A program made the position numbers and the translations under genes. From the NCBI RefSeq assembly GCF_008630495.1, contig NZ_VWOJ01000002.1, positions 77,001 to 141,000 on the forward strand: a stretch of 64,000 nt of DNA. The letters are read 5' to 3'. Origin of the DNA: Alkalicaulis satelles. Lineage in GTDB: Bacteria > Pseudomonadota > Alphaproteobacteria > Caulobacterales > Maricaulaceae. Below are positions 1 through 7,861 of this stretch, one piece after another (the first letter of the stretch is position 1; each line of letters opens with the position of its first letter). The notes under the pieces were generated by a model. That model worked only from the letters and a program-made list of their open reading frames with translations, did no database searches and was not told the origin of the DNA.

Positions 1-1
1 G

Positions 2-820
2 CTGGCCTGCGAGGCGGGCATGCGCGCGCCCTTTCAGCCCGGCGCCACGGCGACCCTTATTGCGCGCGAGGTGATCGTGCGCTTCCTGGCCGAGGCGCGG
101 CCGGGCGCGCCGCTGGTGATACGCGGCAGCGTGCGCCAGGTGGACGAGGCCGGGCTGACCGCGGACCTGATCATGGACCACGCCGCGCTGGGCAAGCCGG
201 CGGCCGCCTTTAGCGTGCATCTCGACCATGTGGATCCGGCCAGCGCCCGGCCCTTCGCCTGGAGCGGACGGGTGCGCGCGCGCCTGGACGCGCTCACCGG
301 CGCCGCCCCGCCCGAATGCGCCCCGCGCAGCCTGTCACAGGCGCCGCCTGCGGCTGACGTCTCGCTCGGGCGCGCCGATGCGCTGGGGCTGGAGGAGATC
401 GGGCGCGGACGCATCAACCCCCAGGACGCCGACCGGTTCGGGCGCATGCGCCTGGAATTCGCCATGGGCAAGGTGTCCGACAGCGTCATCCATCTCAGCG
501 CCGGCTTTCCCGAGCAATGGCGCGCCTATCAGGCCGGCCAGGCTCCGGGCGCGGCCAGCGCGCTGCTGGAGGCGCGCATCGTGATGCGCCGCTGGCCCCA
601 GGCGGGCGAGGGCTTCGTCATCCGCTCCGGCCTGGCGGGCGCCGGCGGCAAGGTGCGCCATCTGGTGCACTGGGTCTGCGATCCGGTGAGCGGCGCGCCG
701 CTATGGACCATGCAGGGCGTGGGCTGTCTTCTGGATCTCGACACCCGCCGCCTCAAGCCGGTGGAGGGCCAGGCGCTCAAGACCATGCAGGCCGCCGTGA
801 TTGACGGGCTGGCGCTTTAG
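2..820 (+). CDS. Thioesterase-like (hotdog-fold) protein, 5'-truncated
   Basis: The reading frame is open from the first bases of the window (L-A-C-E-A-G before the first internal Met at 20), so the true start lies upstream. The 266 visible residues resemble the acyl-CoA thioesterase-like double-hotdog family: an N-terminal part with RFLAEARPGAPL followed by a second part from about residue 125 that repeats the same plan, with a phrase such as HLVHWVCDPVSGAPLWTMQGV near the end. Such proteins hydrolyse or bind acyl-CoA thioesters in the cytosol; the substrate is unknown. Its stop overlaps the stop of the convergent cheR gene by four bases (817-820), so the pair shares its 3' end. The family call rests on recall of sequence style and is moderate. 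Confidence 0.55.
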   Translation: MACEAGMRAPFQPGATATLIAREVIVRFLAEARPGAPLVIRGSVRQVDEAGLTADLIMDHAALGKPAAAFSVHLDHVDPASARPFAWSGRVRARLDALTGAAPPECAPRSLSQAPPAADVSLGRADALGLEEIGRGRINPQDADRFGRMRLEFAMGKVSDSVIHLSAGFPEQWRAYQAGQAPGAASALLEARIVMRRWPQAGEGFVIRSGLAGAGGKVRHLVHWVCDPVSGAPLWTMQGVGCLLDLDTRRLKPVEGQALKTMQAAVIDGLAL

Positions 821-1650
821 GCGGCCGCCACGGCCTTGGCGCCGGGGGCGCCCGCGCGGGTATACAGCCCGCGATGGCCCTGGGCCGGGCGCAGGCTGTC
901 GGTCAGGCCGACCACGGTTTCCGCCGCGCCCAGCACCAGATAGCCGTCATCGGCCAGCTGGGCGGCCAGCCGGTCGAGGATTTTGGCTTTGGTCTCGATA
1001 TCGAAATAGATCAGCACATTGCGGCAGAAGATCACGTCCATCCGCCCCAGCCGGGAGAAATCCTCCAGCAGGTTGGACTGTTCAAAGCGCACTTTCTGAC
1101 GCAGGTGCGGCTTGATGCGCCAGGTCTCCCCGGTCTGCTCGAAATGCTTCACCAGGCGCTGGATGGACAGCCCGCGCTGGACCTCGAACTGGGTGTAGAC
1201 CCCGGCCCTGGCCTTCTCCAGCACCGGCCCGCTCATGTCGGTGGCCAGAATGTCCGCCTGCGGACCGCCCGCCTCGTCCAGCATCATGGCCAGCGAATAG
1301 GGCTCCTGGCCCGAGGAGGCCGCCGCGCACCAGATTTTCAGCGCCCGACCGGCGCGCGCGGTCTTCAGGGCCGGAGCGATCACCTGTTCGAACAGCTCAA
1401 ACGGCGTCTTGTCGCGGAAGAAGAAGGTCTCGTGCGTGGCCAGCGCTTCGCATACGGACGTGGTCACCGCCTTGTCGCCGCGCATCATGGCGTCGATCAG
1501 GGCCTCGATGGAGGCGAGCCCGCTCTTGCGCGCCAGCGGACCCAGGCGGCTTTCCACCAGATAGGCCTTCTCCGGACCGAGCACGAGCCCGGTGCGCGCG
1601 CGCACTTCCTTACACAGATGATCAAACTTGTGCGCGGGCAGCTGGGTCAT
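817..1650 (-). CDS. cheR: Chemotaxis protein methyltransferase CheR
   Basis: 277 residues, normal for CheR, which uses S-adenosylmethionine to methylate glutamates on chemoreceptors. An N-terminal helical domain (about 1-75) precedes the motif ATHETFFFRD (71-80), the SAM-binding stretch IWCAAASSGQEPYSLAM (106-122) and FCRNVLIYFD further on. All are CheR hallmarks. It is the last gene of the minus-strand cheA-cheW-cheY-cheB-cheR operon; its start codon overlaps the cheB stop by four bases (ATGA), which points to translational coupling of the opposing methylating and demethylating enzymes. No receptor gene lies in the window. Confidence 0.95.
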   Translation of the reverse strand: MTQLPAHKFDHLCKEVRARTGLVLGPEKAYLVESRLGPLARKSGLASIEALIDAMMRGDKAVTTSVCEALATHETFFFRDKTPFELFEQVIAPALKTARAGRALKIWCAAASSGQEPYSLAMMLDEAGGPQADILATDMSGPVLEKARAGVYTQFEVQRGLSIQRLVKHFEQTGETWRIKPHLRQKVRFEQSNLLEDFSRLGRMDVIFCRNVLIYFDIETKAKILDRLAAQLADDGYLVLGAAETVVGLTDSLRPAQGHRGLYTRAGAPGAKAVAAA

Positions 1651-2738
1651 GGCAGTCCTTTCAGGCGCCGGACGATTTGAGGTCCGATTTCTTTGAGCGG
1701 CAGGATCATGTCGGCCAGGCCCGCCTCGGCCACGGCGCCGGGCATGCCCCAGACCACGCTGGTGGCCTGGTCCTGCACGATCACCGGCGCGCCCGCCGCG
1801 CGCAGGGCGCGCGCGCCCTCGCGGCCATCGGCGCCCATGCCGGTGAGCACCACGGCGAGCACATTGCGCCCGGCGGCCGCGGCCAGGCTCTTGAACAGGG
1901 GATCAACGGCGGGACGGCAGAAATTCACCTGCGGGCCCTGGTCCAGAACAGCGTGGAAACCCTCCGGGCCGGTGCGCACCGTCATGTGCCAGTCGCCCGG
2001 CGCCAGATAGACCCGTCCGGCGCGCAGCGGCTCGCCGTCCTGCGCCTCGGCGGCGGGCAAGCCCAGCTTGGACAGGTGCTCGGCCAGAATGGCGGTGAAC
2101 AGCTTGGGCATGTGCTGGGTGATCAGCACCGGCGCGCGCGTATCGGCGGGCAGATGGGCGAGCACCTCGCGCAGCGCCTGGGGCCCGCCGGTGGAGGAGC
2201 CGATGGCGATGAGGGAGGGCTTGGCCGCCAGCGCAGAGGCCGGGCGGGGCGCGGCGAGCGGCGCGGAGGGCGCGGCGCGCACCGGCGCCGCAGCGCGCGG
2301 GCTCAGCGCCAGCAGCTTGCGCAGCAATTCCTCGCGATAGGCCTCGGCCCCGGCGACCTTGCCCGCTTCCGGCTTGGCGGCGTAGTCAGCCGCGCCCAGC
2401 GAAAGCGCGCGTACGGTCACCTGCGCGCCCGAGCGCGTCAGGGTGGAGGCCATCACGACGCGTGCGCGCGGCGCGGCTTTGAGGATCAGCGGCAGGGCGG
2501 CGAGCCCGTCCATGCGCGGCATTTCCACGTCCAGCACCACCAGATCGGGCTGCAGCTCGCCCGCCCGGCGCACGCCCTGTTCGCCGTCCGCGCAGGTGCC
2601 CGCCAGCTCCAGGCGCGCATCAGCCTCGATCCAGCGCGCGGTCAGGCCGCGCACAACGGCGCTGTCGTCCACCACAAGCACGCGGGGCAGCGCCCCGGAG
2701 GGCGGCGATGCGGGCTTTTGCGGCTGTGCGGCGGTCAC
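1647..2738 (-). CDS. cheB: Chemotaxis response regulator protein-glutamate methylesterase CheB
   Basis: 363 residues in two domains. The receiver domain (about 19-135) has the acidic pair at 24-25 and the phospho-acceptor D70 in VVLDVEMP. A Pro/Ala-rich linker (145-172) leads to the methylesterase domain, whose catalytic triad is visible as S182 (GSSTGGP), H209 (ITQHMP) and D304 (GMGADGREG). Phosphorylation by CheA activates removal of methyl groups from receptors and deamidation of glutamines. It overlaps cheR by four bases, and the gap to cheY upstream is 29 bases, consistent with a single transcript. Confidence 0.96.
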   Translation of the reverse strand: MTAAQPQKPASPPSGALPRVLVVDDSAVVRGLTARWIEADARLELAGTCADGEQGVRRAGELQPDLVVLDVEMPRMDGLAALPLILKAAPRARVVMASTLTRSGAQVTVRALSLGAADYAAKPEAGKVAGAEAYREELLRKLLALSPRAAAPVRAAPSAPLAAPRPASALAAKPSLIAIGSSTGGPQALREVLAHLPADTRAPVLITQHMPKLFTAILAEHLSKLGLPAAEAQDGEPLRAGRVYLAPGDWHMTVRTGPEGFHAVLDQGPQVNFCRPAVDPLFKSLAAAAGRNVLAVVLTGMGADGREGARALRAAGAPVIVQDQATSVVWGMPGAVAEAGLADMILPLKEIGPQIVRRLKGLP

Positions 2739-2767
2739 GATGCTTGTCCCCCATGCCCGGCGCGGTC

Positions 2768-3133
2768 CTAGACCAGGCCAGCCTCCGCAAACTTGGACTC
2801 AATGATTTCGCCATCGAACGGCTTCATGACGTATTCATCGGCCCCGGCGCGCAGGGCCTGGGTGATATGGGCCATGTCGTTCTCGGTGGTGCAGAACACC
2901 ACGACGGGCTTTTTGCCGGTGGGCTCCTGGCGCAGCTTGATCAGGAAATCGAGCCCGTTCATCACCGGCATGTTCCAGTCCAGCAGCACCGCATCGGGCA
3001 TGGCCTTGCGGCAGGCGTCGAGGGCCTCCTGGCCGTCGGCGGCTTCCTCGCAGGCGAACCCCAGATCCTCCACGATCTTGCGCGCGACCTTGCGGATCAC
3101 CCGGCTGTCATCGACCACCAGACAGGTTTTCAT
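2768..3133 (-). CDS. cheY: Single-domain response regulator CheY
   Basis: 121 residues, a lone receiver domain. The expected phosphorylation site is D52 in LLDWNMPVMNG, with the acidic residues D8/D9 (LVVDDSRVIRK), a Thr at 82-83 (CTTEND) and K104 (YVMKPF) completing the active site. In chemotaxis such a protein carries the phosphoryl group from CheA to the flagellar switch or acts as a phosphate sink. The position between cheW and cheB supports the chemotaxis role. Alphaproteobacteria often have several CheY paralogues, so whether this one binds the motor is not decided by the sequence. Confidence 0.93.
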   Translation of the reverse strand: MKTCLVVDDSRVIRKVARKIVEDLGFACEEAADGQEALDACRKAMPDAVLLDWNMPVMNGLDFLIKLRQEPTGKKPVVVFCTTENDMAHITQALRAGADEYVMKPFDGEIIESKFAEAGLV

Positions 3134-3146
3134 CCCAGCTCTCCCT

Positions 3147-3596
3147 TTACGCCGCCAGAGCGCTGCGCCAGCGGATCAGCGCGCGCACGTCCAGCACCGC
3201 CATGAGGCGCTCCTCCAGACGGTAGACGCCCTTGATCATGGCGCGCCACTGGGTGTCGAGATGGCCCGGCGCGGGCTCCATCTCCGCCGGATCAAGGCGC
3301 AGCACCTCGCCCACCTCGTCCACCAGCACGCCGAACAGTTCTGCGCCCTCTTCCAGGCCCAGCGCCATCACCGGCTCGCCCTCGGAGCGCGGGGGCAGGC
3401 CCAGGCGCTGGCGGGTCTCCACTGCGGTGACAATTCGCCCGCGCAGATTCAGCAATCCGGCGATTTCGCCGGGCGCGCGCGGCACCGAGGTGATGCCTTG
3501 CGGGCTGAACACCTCGCGCACTTCGCTCACCTCGACGCCGAACAATTGTCCGCCCACATGGACGGTGACGTATTCGATCGTGTCCTGCACAGCCAT
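3147..3596 (-). CDS. cheW: Chemotaxis coupling protein CheW
   Basis: 149 residues, the usual length for a stand-alone CheW domain of two SH3-like barrels. The protein opens with EYVTVHVGGQLFGVEVSEV and contains LLNLRGRIVTAVE, the typical CheW core that links receptors to CheA. It lies 13 bases upstream of cheY and 17 bases downstream of cheA on the minus strand, within the same operon. A signalling role at the membrane-associated receptor array is inferred from the family. Confidence 0.95.
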   Translation of the reverse strand: MAVQDTIEYVTVHVGGQLFGVEVSEVREVFSPQGITSVPRAPGEIAGLLNLRGRIVTAVETRQRLGLPPRSEGEPVMALGLEEGAELFGVLVDEVGEVLRLDPAEMEPAPGHLDTQWRAMIKGVYRLEERLMAVLDVRALIRWRSALAA

Positions 3597-3613
3597 GGCT
3601 CTGTCTCTCCCGG

Positions 3614-6307
3614 TCAGGCGGCTTCAGCGCGGGTGCGCGCGGCCTGGTCCAGCGCCGCAATCAGCCCGCCCCGGTCGCCCGGACGCATGATCGCAGCAAA
3701 ACCTTCAAGAATGCCTGAATGCCCCTCGCCCACGCCCAGGCGCGGCACACCGGCGAACAGGCCCTCTTCGGCCAGACGGTGGAGCGCGGGCGGATCGCCC
3801 ACCAGCACGTCATAACGCGCGCCCATCTGGGCGGCGTCGCGCGCCTCGTGCAGGCTGCCGGCCACGGTCACGTCATAGCCCGCCGCCGCCAGCAAGGGCG
3901 CCAGCATGCGCCGGGCGAAGGCGTCGGCCTCCACCAGCAGCACGGCGTGGCGCATCGTCCGGCCGGCCGCACTGCGCTGGGGCGCGCCGTCCCAGGTGCG
4001 CTCCATATACCAGGCGATGTCCAGCACTTCGGTCGCCCGGCCCTTGATGATGGCCGAGCCGATCACGCCGGGGCGGTCCGAGCCCATTTCCAGATCCAGG
4101 ATTTCCTCGGCGACATCGAGAATCTCGTCCACCGCCACGCCGGCCGACTTGCCATCCTCGGCGAACACCAGAACCGGCTGGCGGCCTTCGCTCTTGAAGG
4201 CGCCCGGCCCAGCGGCGTGGGAGAGCGGCAGCAGCCGCCCGCGATACTGCACCACATGGCGGCCATCGACGATCTCGATGGTGTTGGCCTCGAAATCCTC
4301 AAGCCGGGTGATCAGGCTGACCGGAACCGCCTTGGGCTCGGTCCCGCCCGCACGCACCAGCAAGAGGCGCTGGCGGCCCTGCGCAGCGGAGTCCTCGCCC
4401 GCCTCGGCCTCGCCGGCCTCGGCCTGCTCGACCGCTTCCATGGCGGTCTCCTGGGCCAGGCCATTGGGATCGAGGATCATGATCACCGAGCCGTCGCCCA
4501 GAATGGTGGCGCCGGAGAACACGCCCACCTGGCGCAGCGGACCGGACAGCGGCTTGACCACGATCTCCTCGGTGTCGACCACGTCATCCACCACCAGGCC
4601 GATGCGCCGTCCGGCCGCCTCGAGCACGATGACATAGCCGGCCATCTCGCCGTCATGGGCTTTGGACGGATCCAGCACGCCCGCCAGGGCGATCACCGGC
4701 AGGAGCCGCTCGCGCAGGCGGATCAGATGCGCGCCATTGAGGGTCTCCACCTTGACGCTGGAGCCCGGCCCCACGCGCACCAGTTCACGCACTGACAGTT
4801 GCGGCGCGGCGAAGCGCTCGCCGCCGGCCTTGACGATCAGCGCCGACACGATCGCCAGGGTGAGCGGGATCTTGATCGTAAAGGCCGTGCCCTTGCCGAG
4901 CTCGGAATTGAGATCGATGGAGCCGCCGATCTGTTCGATATTGGTGCGCACCACGTCCATGCCGACGCCGCGCCCGGACAGATTGGTCACCGCCGCCGCG
5001 GTGGAGAAACCGGCCGCGAAGATGAAGCGCTGGATCTGCGCCTCGCTCATGCCCGCCAGCTCTTCGGGCGTGGCCAGGCCTTTTTCCAGCACCTTGTCGC
5101 GGATGCGCTGCGGGTTCAGGCCCGCGCCGTCATCGGTGATCTTGATGATGATCGCCCCGCCCTCGTGATAGGCCGACAGGCGGATCGTGCCGGTCTCGGA
5201 CTTGCCGGCTTCCTTGCGGGTTTCAGGGCTTTCAATCCCGTGATCGCAGGAATTGCGGATCATGTGGGTGAGCGGATCCTTGATCAGCTCAAGCACCTGG
5301 CGGTCGAGCTCGGTGTCCTCGCCCTCCTGGATAAGGCGGATTTTCTTGCCCAGATCCTGACAGGCGTCGCGCACGATGCGCGGCAGCTTGCGCCAGGCGT
5401 CGCCCACGGGCTGCATGCGGGTCTTCATCACCCCGTCCTGCAGCTCGGCCGTCACCGAGGACAGGCGCTGGAGCGGGGTCTTGAGCGCGCTTTCGTCCGT
5501 ATCGCGCACCAATTGCTGCATCTGGTTGCGCGCCAGCACCAGCTCGGACACCGTGGTCATCAGGTTTTCCAGCACATCCACGCTGACGCGGATGGTGGCC
5601 GATGAGCGCGCCGCGCCCGCAGCCGGCGCCGCCTTGGCGGCCTCAGGCTGTGACGCCGCCGCCGGCGCCGCGGCGGGCGCCTCGCTTACCTCGTCTTCCA
5701 GCTCCGCCTCGGCTTCCAGCGCGGCGGGCTCGTCCTCTTCAGGGCCCGGCGTGGCCATGAAAGCCGCTTCCAGATCGGCCAGCGAGACCTCACCCGGACG
5801 CAAGGGCCGGCCCAGATCATCATCAAATCCTGCTGCTTCCTCGTCCTCAGACCCGTCCAGGGCCGGCTCGGGTTCGGGCTCGGGTTCAGGTTCGGGGGCC
5901 GGCGCCGGTTCAGGCGCGGGCGCAGACGCCTTGCCTTCGGCCATGGCTTCCAGACGCGCGATGAGTTCACTGTCATCGCCCTCGGGCTCGGCGCCGGAGG
6001 CTTCCAGGCCGGCCAGGATTTCCTTGATCCGGTCAAGCGATTGCAGAACCAGCGTCACCGCCGCGCTGTCGGCCACCAGCGTCCCGTCCCGGAACTTGCC
6101 AAGCAGCGTCTCGCCGGCGTGAGCGACCGCCTCCAGCCGGGTCAGGGCCAGAAAGCCGCACGTGCCCTTGATGGTGTGCAGAAGCCTGAAGATATTGTCC
6201 AGCGTGGCCCGGTCCGTGGGATCGGCCTCGAACTTGACAAGCTCGACATCGATGACGTCGAGGCTCTCCATGGTCTCCGCCAGAAATTCGCCGATCAGTT
6301 CGTCCAT
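3614..6307 (-). CDS. cheA: Chemotaxis histidine kinase CheA with tandem CheW-like domains and degenerate C-terminal receiver
   Basis: 897 residues, longer than the 650-700 typical of CheA. In order: HPt domain (1-105) with H44 in LLHTIKGTCG; an acidic, Pro-rich linker with an EP repeat (130-148); a dimerisation segment (about 236-305); an ATPase domain with N-box around HMIRNSCDHGIE (348-359), DDGAGL (392-397), GRGVGMDVV (445-453) and GKGTAF (471-476); a full CheW-like P5 domain (about 485-625); a second, weaker CheW-like domain (about 645-775); and a receiver-like tail (about 786-897). The tail keeps the acceptor position (YDVLVGD) but has VEAD in place of the usual acidic pair and Arg where the conserved Lys is expected. 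First gene of the che operon. Confidence 0.95.
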   Translation of the reverse strand: MDELIGEFLAETMESLDVIDVELVKFEADPTDRATLDNIFRLLHTIKGTCGFLALTRLEAVAHAGETLLGKFRDGTLVADSAAVTLVLQSLDRIKEILAGLEASGAEPEGDDSELIARLEAMAEGKASAPAPEPAPAPEPEPEPEPEPALDGSEDEEAAGFDDDLGRPLRPGEVSLADLEAAFMATPGPEEDEPAALEAEAELEDEVSEAPAAAPAAASQPEAAKAAPAAGAARSSATIRVSVDVLENLMTTVSELVLARNQMQQLVRDTDESALKTPLQRLSSVTAELQDGVMKTRMQPVGDAWRKLPRIVRDACQDLGKKIRLIQEGEDTELDRQVLELIKDPLTHMIRNSCDHGIESPETRKEAGKSETGTIRLSAYHEGGAIIIKITDDGAGLNPQRIRDKVLEKGLATPEELAGMSEAQIQRFIFAAGFSTAAAVTNLSGRGVGMDVVRTNIEQIGGSIDLNSELGKGTAFTIKIPLTLAIVSALIVKAGGERFAAPQLSVRELVRVGPGSSVKVETLNGAHLIRLRERLLPVIALAGVLDPSKAHDGEMAGYVIVLEAAGRRIGLVVDDVVDTEEIVVKPLSGPLRQVGVFSGATILGDGSVIMILDPNGLAQETAMEAVEQAEAGEAEAGEDSAAQGRQRLLLVRAGGTEPKAVPVSLITRLEDFEANTIEIVDGRHVVQYRGRLLPLSHAAGPGAFKSEGRQPVLVFAEDGKSAGVAVDEILDVAEEILDLEMGSDRPGVIGSAIIKGRATEVLDIAWYMERTWDGAPQRSAAGRTMRHAVLLVEADAFARRMLAPLLAAAGYDVTVAGSLHEARDAAQMGARYDVLVGDPPALHRLAEEGLFAGVPRLGVGEGHSGILEGFAAIMRPGDRGGLIAALDQAARTRAEAA

Positions 6308-6361
6308 GATCCCGCCCCGGGCTGACTTTGCGCAACACAGCAGACCCTGTCATGGTCAGGG

Positions 6362-6376
6362 TTAACGCAAGGTTGG
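6362..6376 (-). promoter_or_regulatory. Degenerate CtrA-like box upstream of cheA
   Basis: Read on the minus strand this is CCAA-N7-TTAAC. The CtrA consensus is TTAA-N7-TTAAC, so one half is perfect and the other matches at two of four bases. It lies about 55 bases upstream of the cheA start. CtrA control of chemotaxis and motility genes is known in related bacteria, and chpT, which feeds CtrA, is the neighbouring gene. The match is weak and could be chance. Confidence 0.2.
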
Positions 6377-6549
6377 TAATTTGCGCCGGCCAGGAACGCG
6401 CCCGGGACAGCCGGATCGAAGCGCAGATGAAAGGCGCTGCTGACGCATCGCCTGCACGCGCCTGTCCGCCCCCGCTGCGCGCTGGCGTAAACTCCAGCCC
6501 CATGACGCATCATGACGCCACACGCCAGAAGGACAGGGGGAAACAGTCA

Positions 6550-6600
6550 GGCCGGAACACAAAGGGCCATGGTAAGAGTAGTGATAAGAACGTTCCGGCC
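6550..6600 (-). repeat. Long-loop inverted repeat downstream of chpT
   Basis: Perfect 9-base arms GGCCGGAAC and GTTCCGGCC separated by 33 bases. The structure starts about 36 bases after the chpT stop. It may form a stem at the 3' end of the chpT transcript, but there is no uridine run, so it is not a standard intrinsic terminator. Confidence 0.35.
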
Positions 6601-6635
6601 CATTCACACGGAAACTCTCACCCGGCGCCGACGCC

Positions 6636-7310
6636 CTATTCCGCCGCAGCGGCGCGCTGGCCCGGGCCGGTCAGGGCCGTGAACTCGATGCGCTCTTCGC
6701 TGGCCGAGGCCTCGGCCCGGCCGCCGCTTTCGCGGGCGATCAGTCCGGCATAGAAGGGCTGGACCGAGCGGCCGTCATAGCCGTCCTCGGGGCGCTCGCC
6801 CCGCATGGCCTGGACATAGGACGGATCCAGGCGCAGGCGCGGCCCCGACGAGACCACGCGCAAGCGCGCGCCGCCGCCAGGCGAAGCGGCCGCCTCCACG
6901 CTGACCTCGCCGCCGCGCGGCAGGGCGTCCACCGCCAGCCAGATCAGATTGAGCAGCACCCGCGCTGCGGTCTTGTCGATCACCCCGTCAGCCGATCTGA
7001 ACACCAGCTGGGCGCGCGCCTCGGCGAACATGGCGTCCGCCAGCGTGCGGATTTCGGCCAGGCCCATTTCACCAGCCCGGGCGCCGGCTGCGCCAAAGCA
7101 CACGCGCGCATACTCCACCTTGGCCTTGAGCTGGCCCACGCCCGAGCGCAGCAGCGCCATGGCGTCCTCGCGCATGTCGCCGGCATTGGGATCATCCAGG
7201 ACCCCCATGGCCGCCCCCATGGCGTTCACAGGGCCTGCCACATCGTGGCACACGCGCGAGCTCAAAAGCGCCGCGAGTTCGGAAGCGGAGGGCGTGTCGT
7301 GCATGGTCAT
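6636..7310 (-). CDS. chpT: Histidine phosphotransferase ChpT
   Basis: 224 residues. The N-terminal helical hairpin carries SSRVCHDVAGPVNAMG with the putative phospho-accepting H22, the signature of ChpT; the C-terminal half is a degenerate ATPase-like fold without the ATP-binding boxes. In Caulobacter, ChpT passes phosphate from the hybrid kinase CckA to CtrA and CpdR and is central to cell-cycle control. None of the partners is in this window. A second Met at codon 3 is an alternative start. Its position next to the chemotaxis operon could be simple synteny. A half-site TTAAC lies about 40 bases upstream, but no full CtrA box is evident. Confidence 0.88.
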   Translation of the reverse strand: MTMHDTPSASELAALLSSRVCHDVAGPVNAMGAAMGVLDDPNAGDMREDAMALLRSGVGQLKAKVEYARVCFGAAGARAGEMGLAEIRTLADAMFAEARAQLVFRSADGVIDKTAARVLLNLIWLAVDALPRGGEVSVEAAASPGGGARLRVVSSGPRLRLDPSYVQAMRGERPEDGYDGRSVQPFYAGLIARESGGRAEASASEERIEFTALTGPGQRAAAAE

Positions 7311-7366
7311 GGGTGCGAGCTTTAGCCGATTCTCGCCTCGCGAAGAGTTAACGCGCAGCGCTTGAA

Positions 7367-7591
7367 CTAGAGTTCGTGATCCACGTCATCATGACCGTGG
7401 CGCGCAGAGAAGAAGACCAGCGCCATCAACCCGGCGCCCAGCGCAATGGACAGGCCCGCGCCCAATCCCATGGCCAGCCAGCCCTGCCAGGTGATCTGCA
7501 GCTCCTGACCGATAAAGCTCCAGGCGGCCAGGCCAATCGAGGCGGCCAGCAGCGCGCCCAGCGAAACGATCAGAAGTGCTGTCTTGTTCAT
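7367..7591 (-). CDS. Small two-helix membrane protein, unknown function
   Basis: 74 residues from the ATG at 7591, chosen because GAGAGGA sits at a normal distance upstream; a longer frame to 7636 lacks this. Two hydrophobic segments (about 4-24 and 37-61) are separated by a short polar loop, and the tail HGHDDVDHEL is acidic and His-rich. The His/Asp tail might bind metal, but that is speculation. It lies 56 bases upstream of chpT in the same direction and may share a transcript with it. No family recognised. Confidence 0.6.
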   Translation of the reverse strand: MNKTALLIVSLGALLAASIGLAAWSFIGQELQITWQGWLAMGLGAGLSIALGAGLMALVFFSARHGHDDVDHEL

Positions 7592-7861
7592 CAGTGCGGT
7601 CCTCTCCCTGCCGGGCGCGGCTCCGGCCGTTCTCACATCGTTAACGGCGCTGCGCGTCTAATCGCCCTTGGCAAGCACGCGCGCCTGGGTCAACATCATG
7701 CCTGCAGCCTGCAAGACACAGCGGACCTGAGCGCGGTTTTGTGCTAGTCGGTCTGAAACTTGCTGGCTGCGTCACATGCGCCGGCCCGGCACGCACAGCC
7801 CCCCGCATGGGGATGAATTGGGGGCTGGGGCCGGGTGAAGCAATGAGGGATTACAGCGTAA

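Larger units (their letters stand above)
6308..6635. other. Intergenic region between cheA and chpT
   Basis: About 330 bases without a convincing gene; the frames here have no domain features and poor codon use. It must hold the cheA promoter, because cheA starts at its left edge reading left. It contains a TTAAC half-site with a second degenerate half seven bases away (6362-6376) and a perfect 9-base inverted repeat with arms at 6550-6558 and 6592-6600, just downstream of the chpT stop. Confidence 0.6.

Noticed and set aside
6362-6607. Small minus-strand frame between cheA and chpT
   Set aside because: No ribosome binding site, odd Arg/Cys-rich composition, no recognisable domain.
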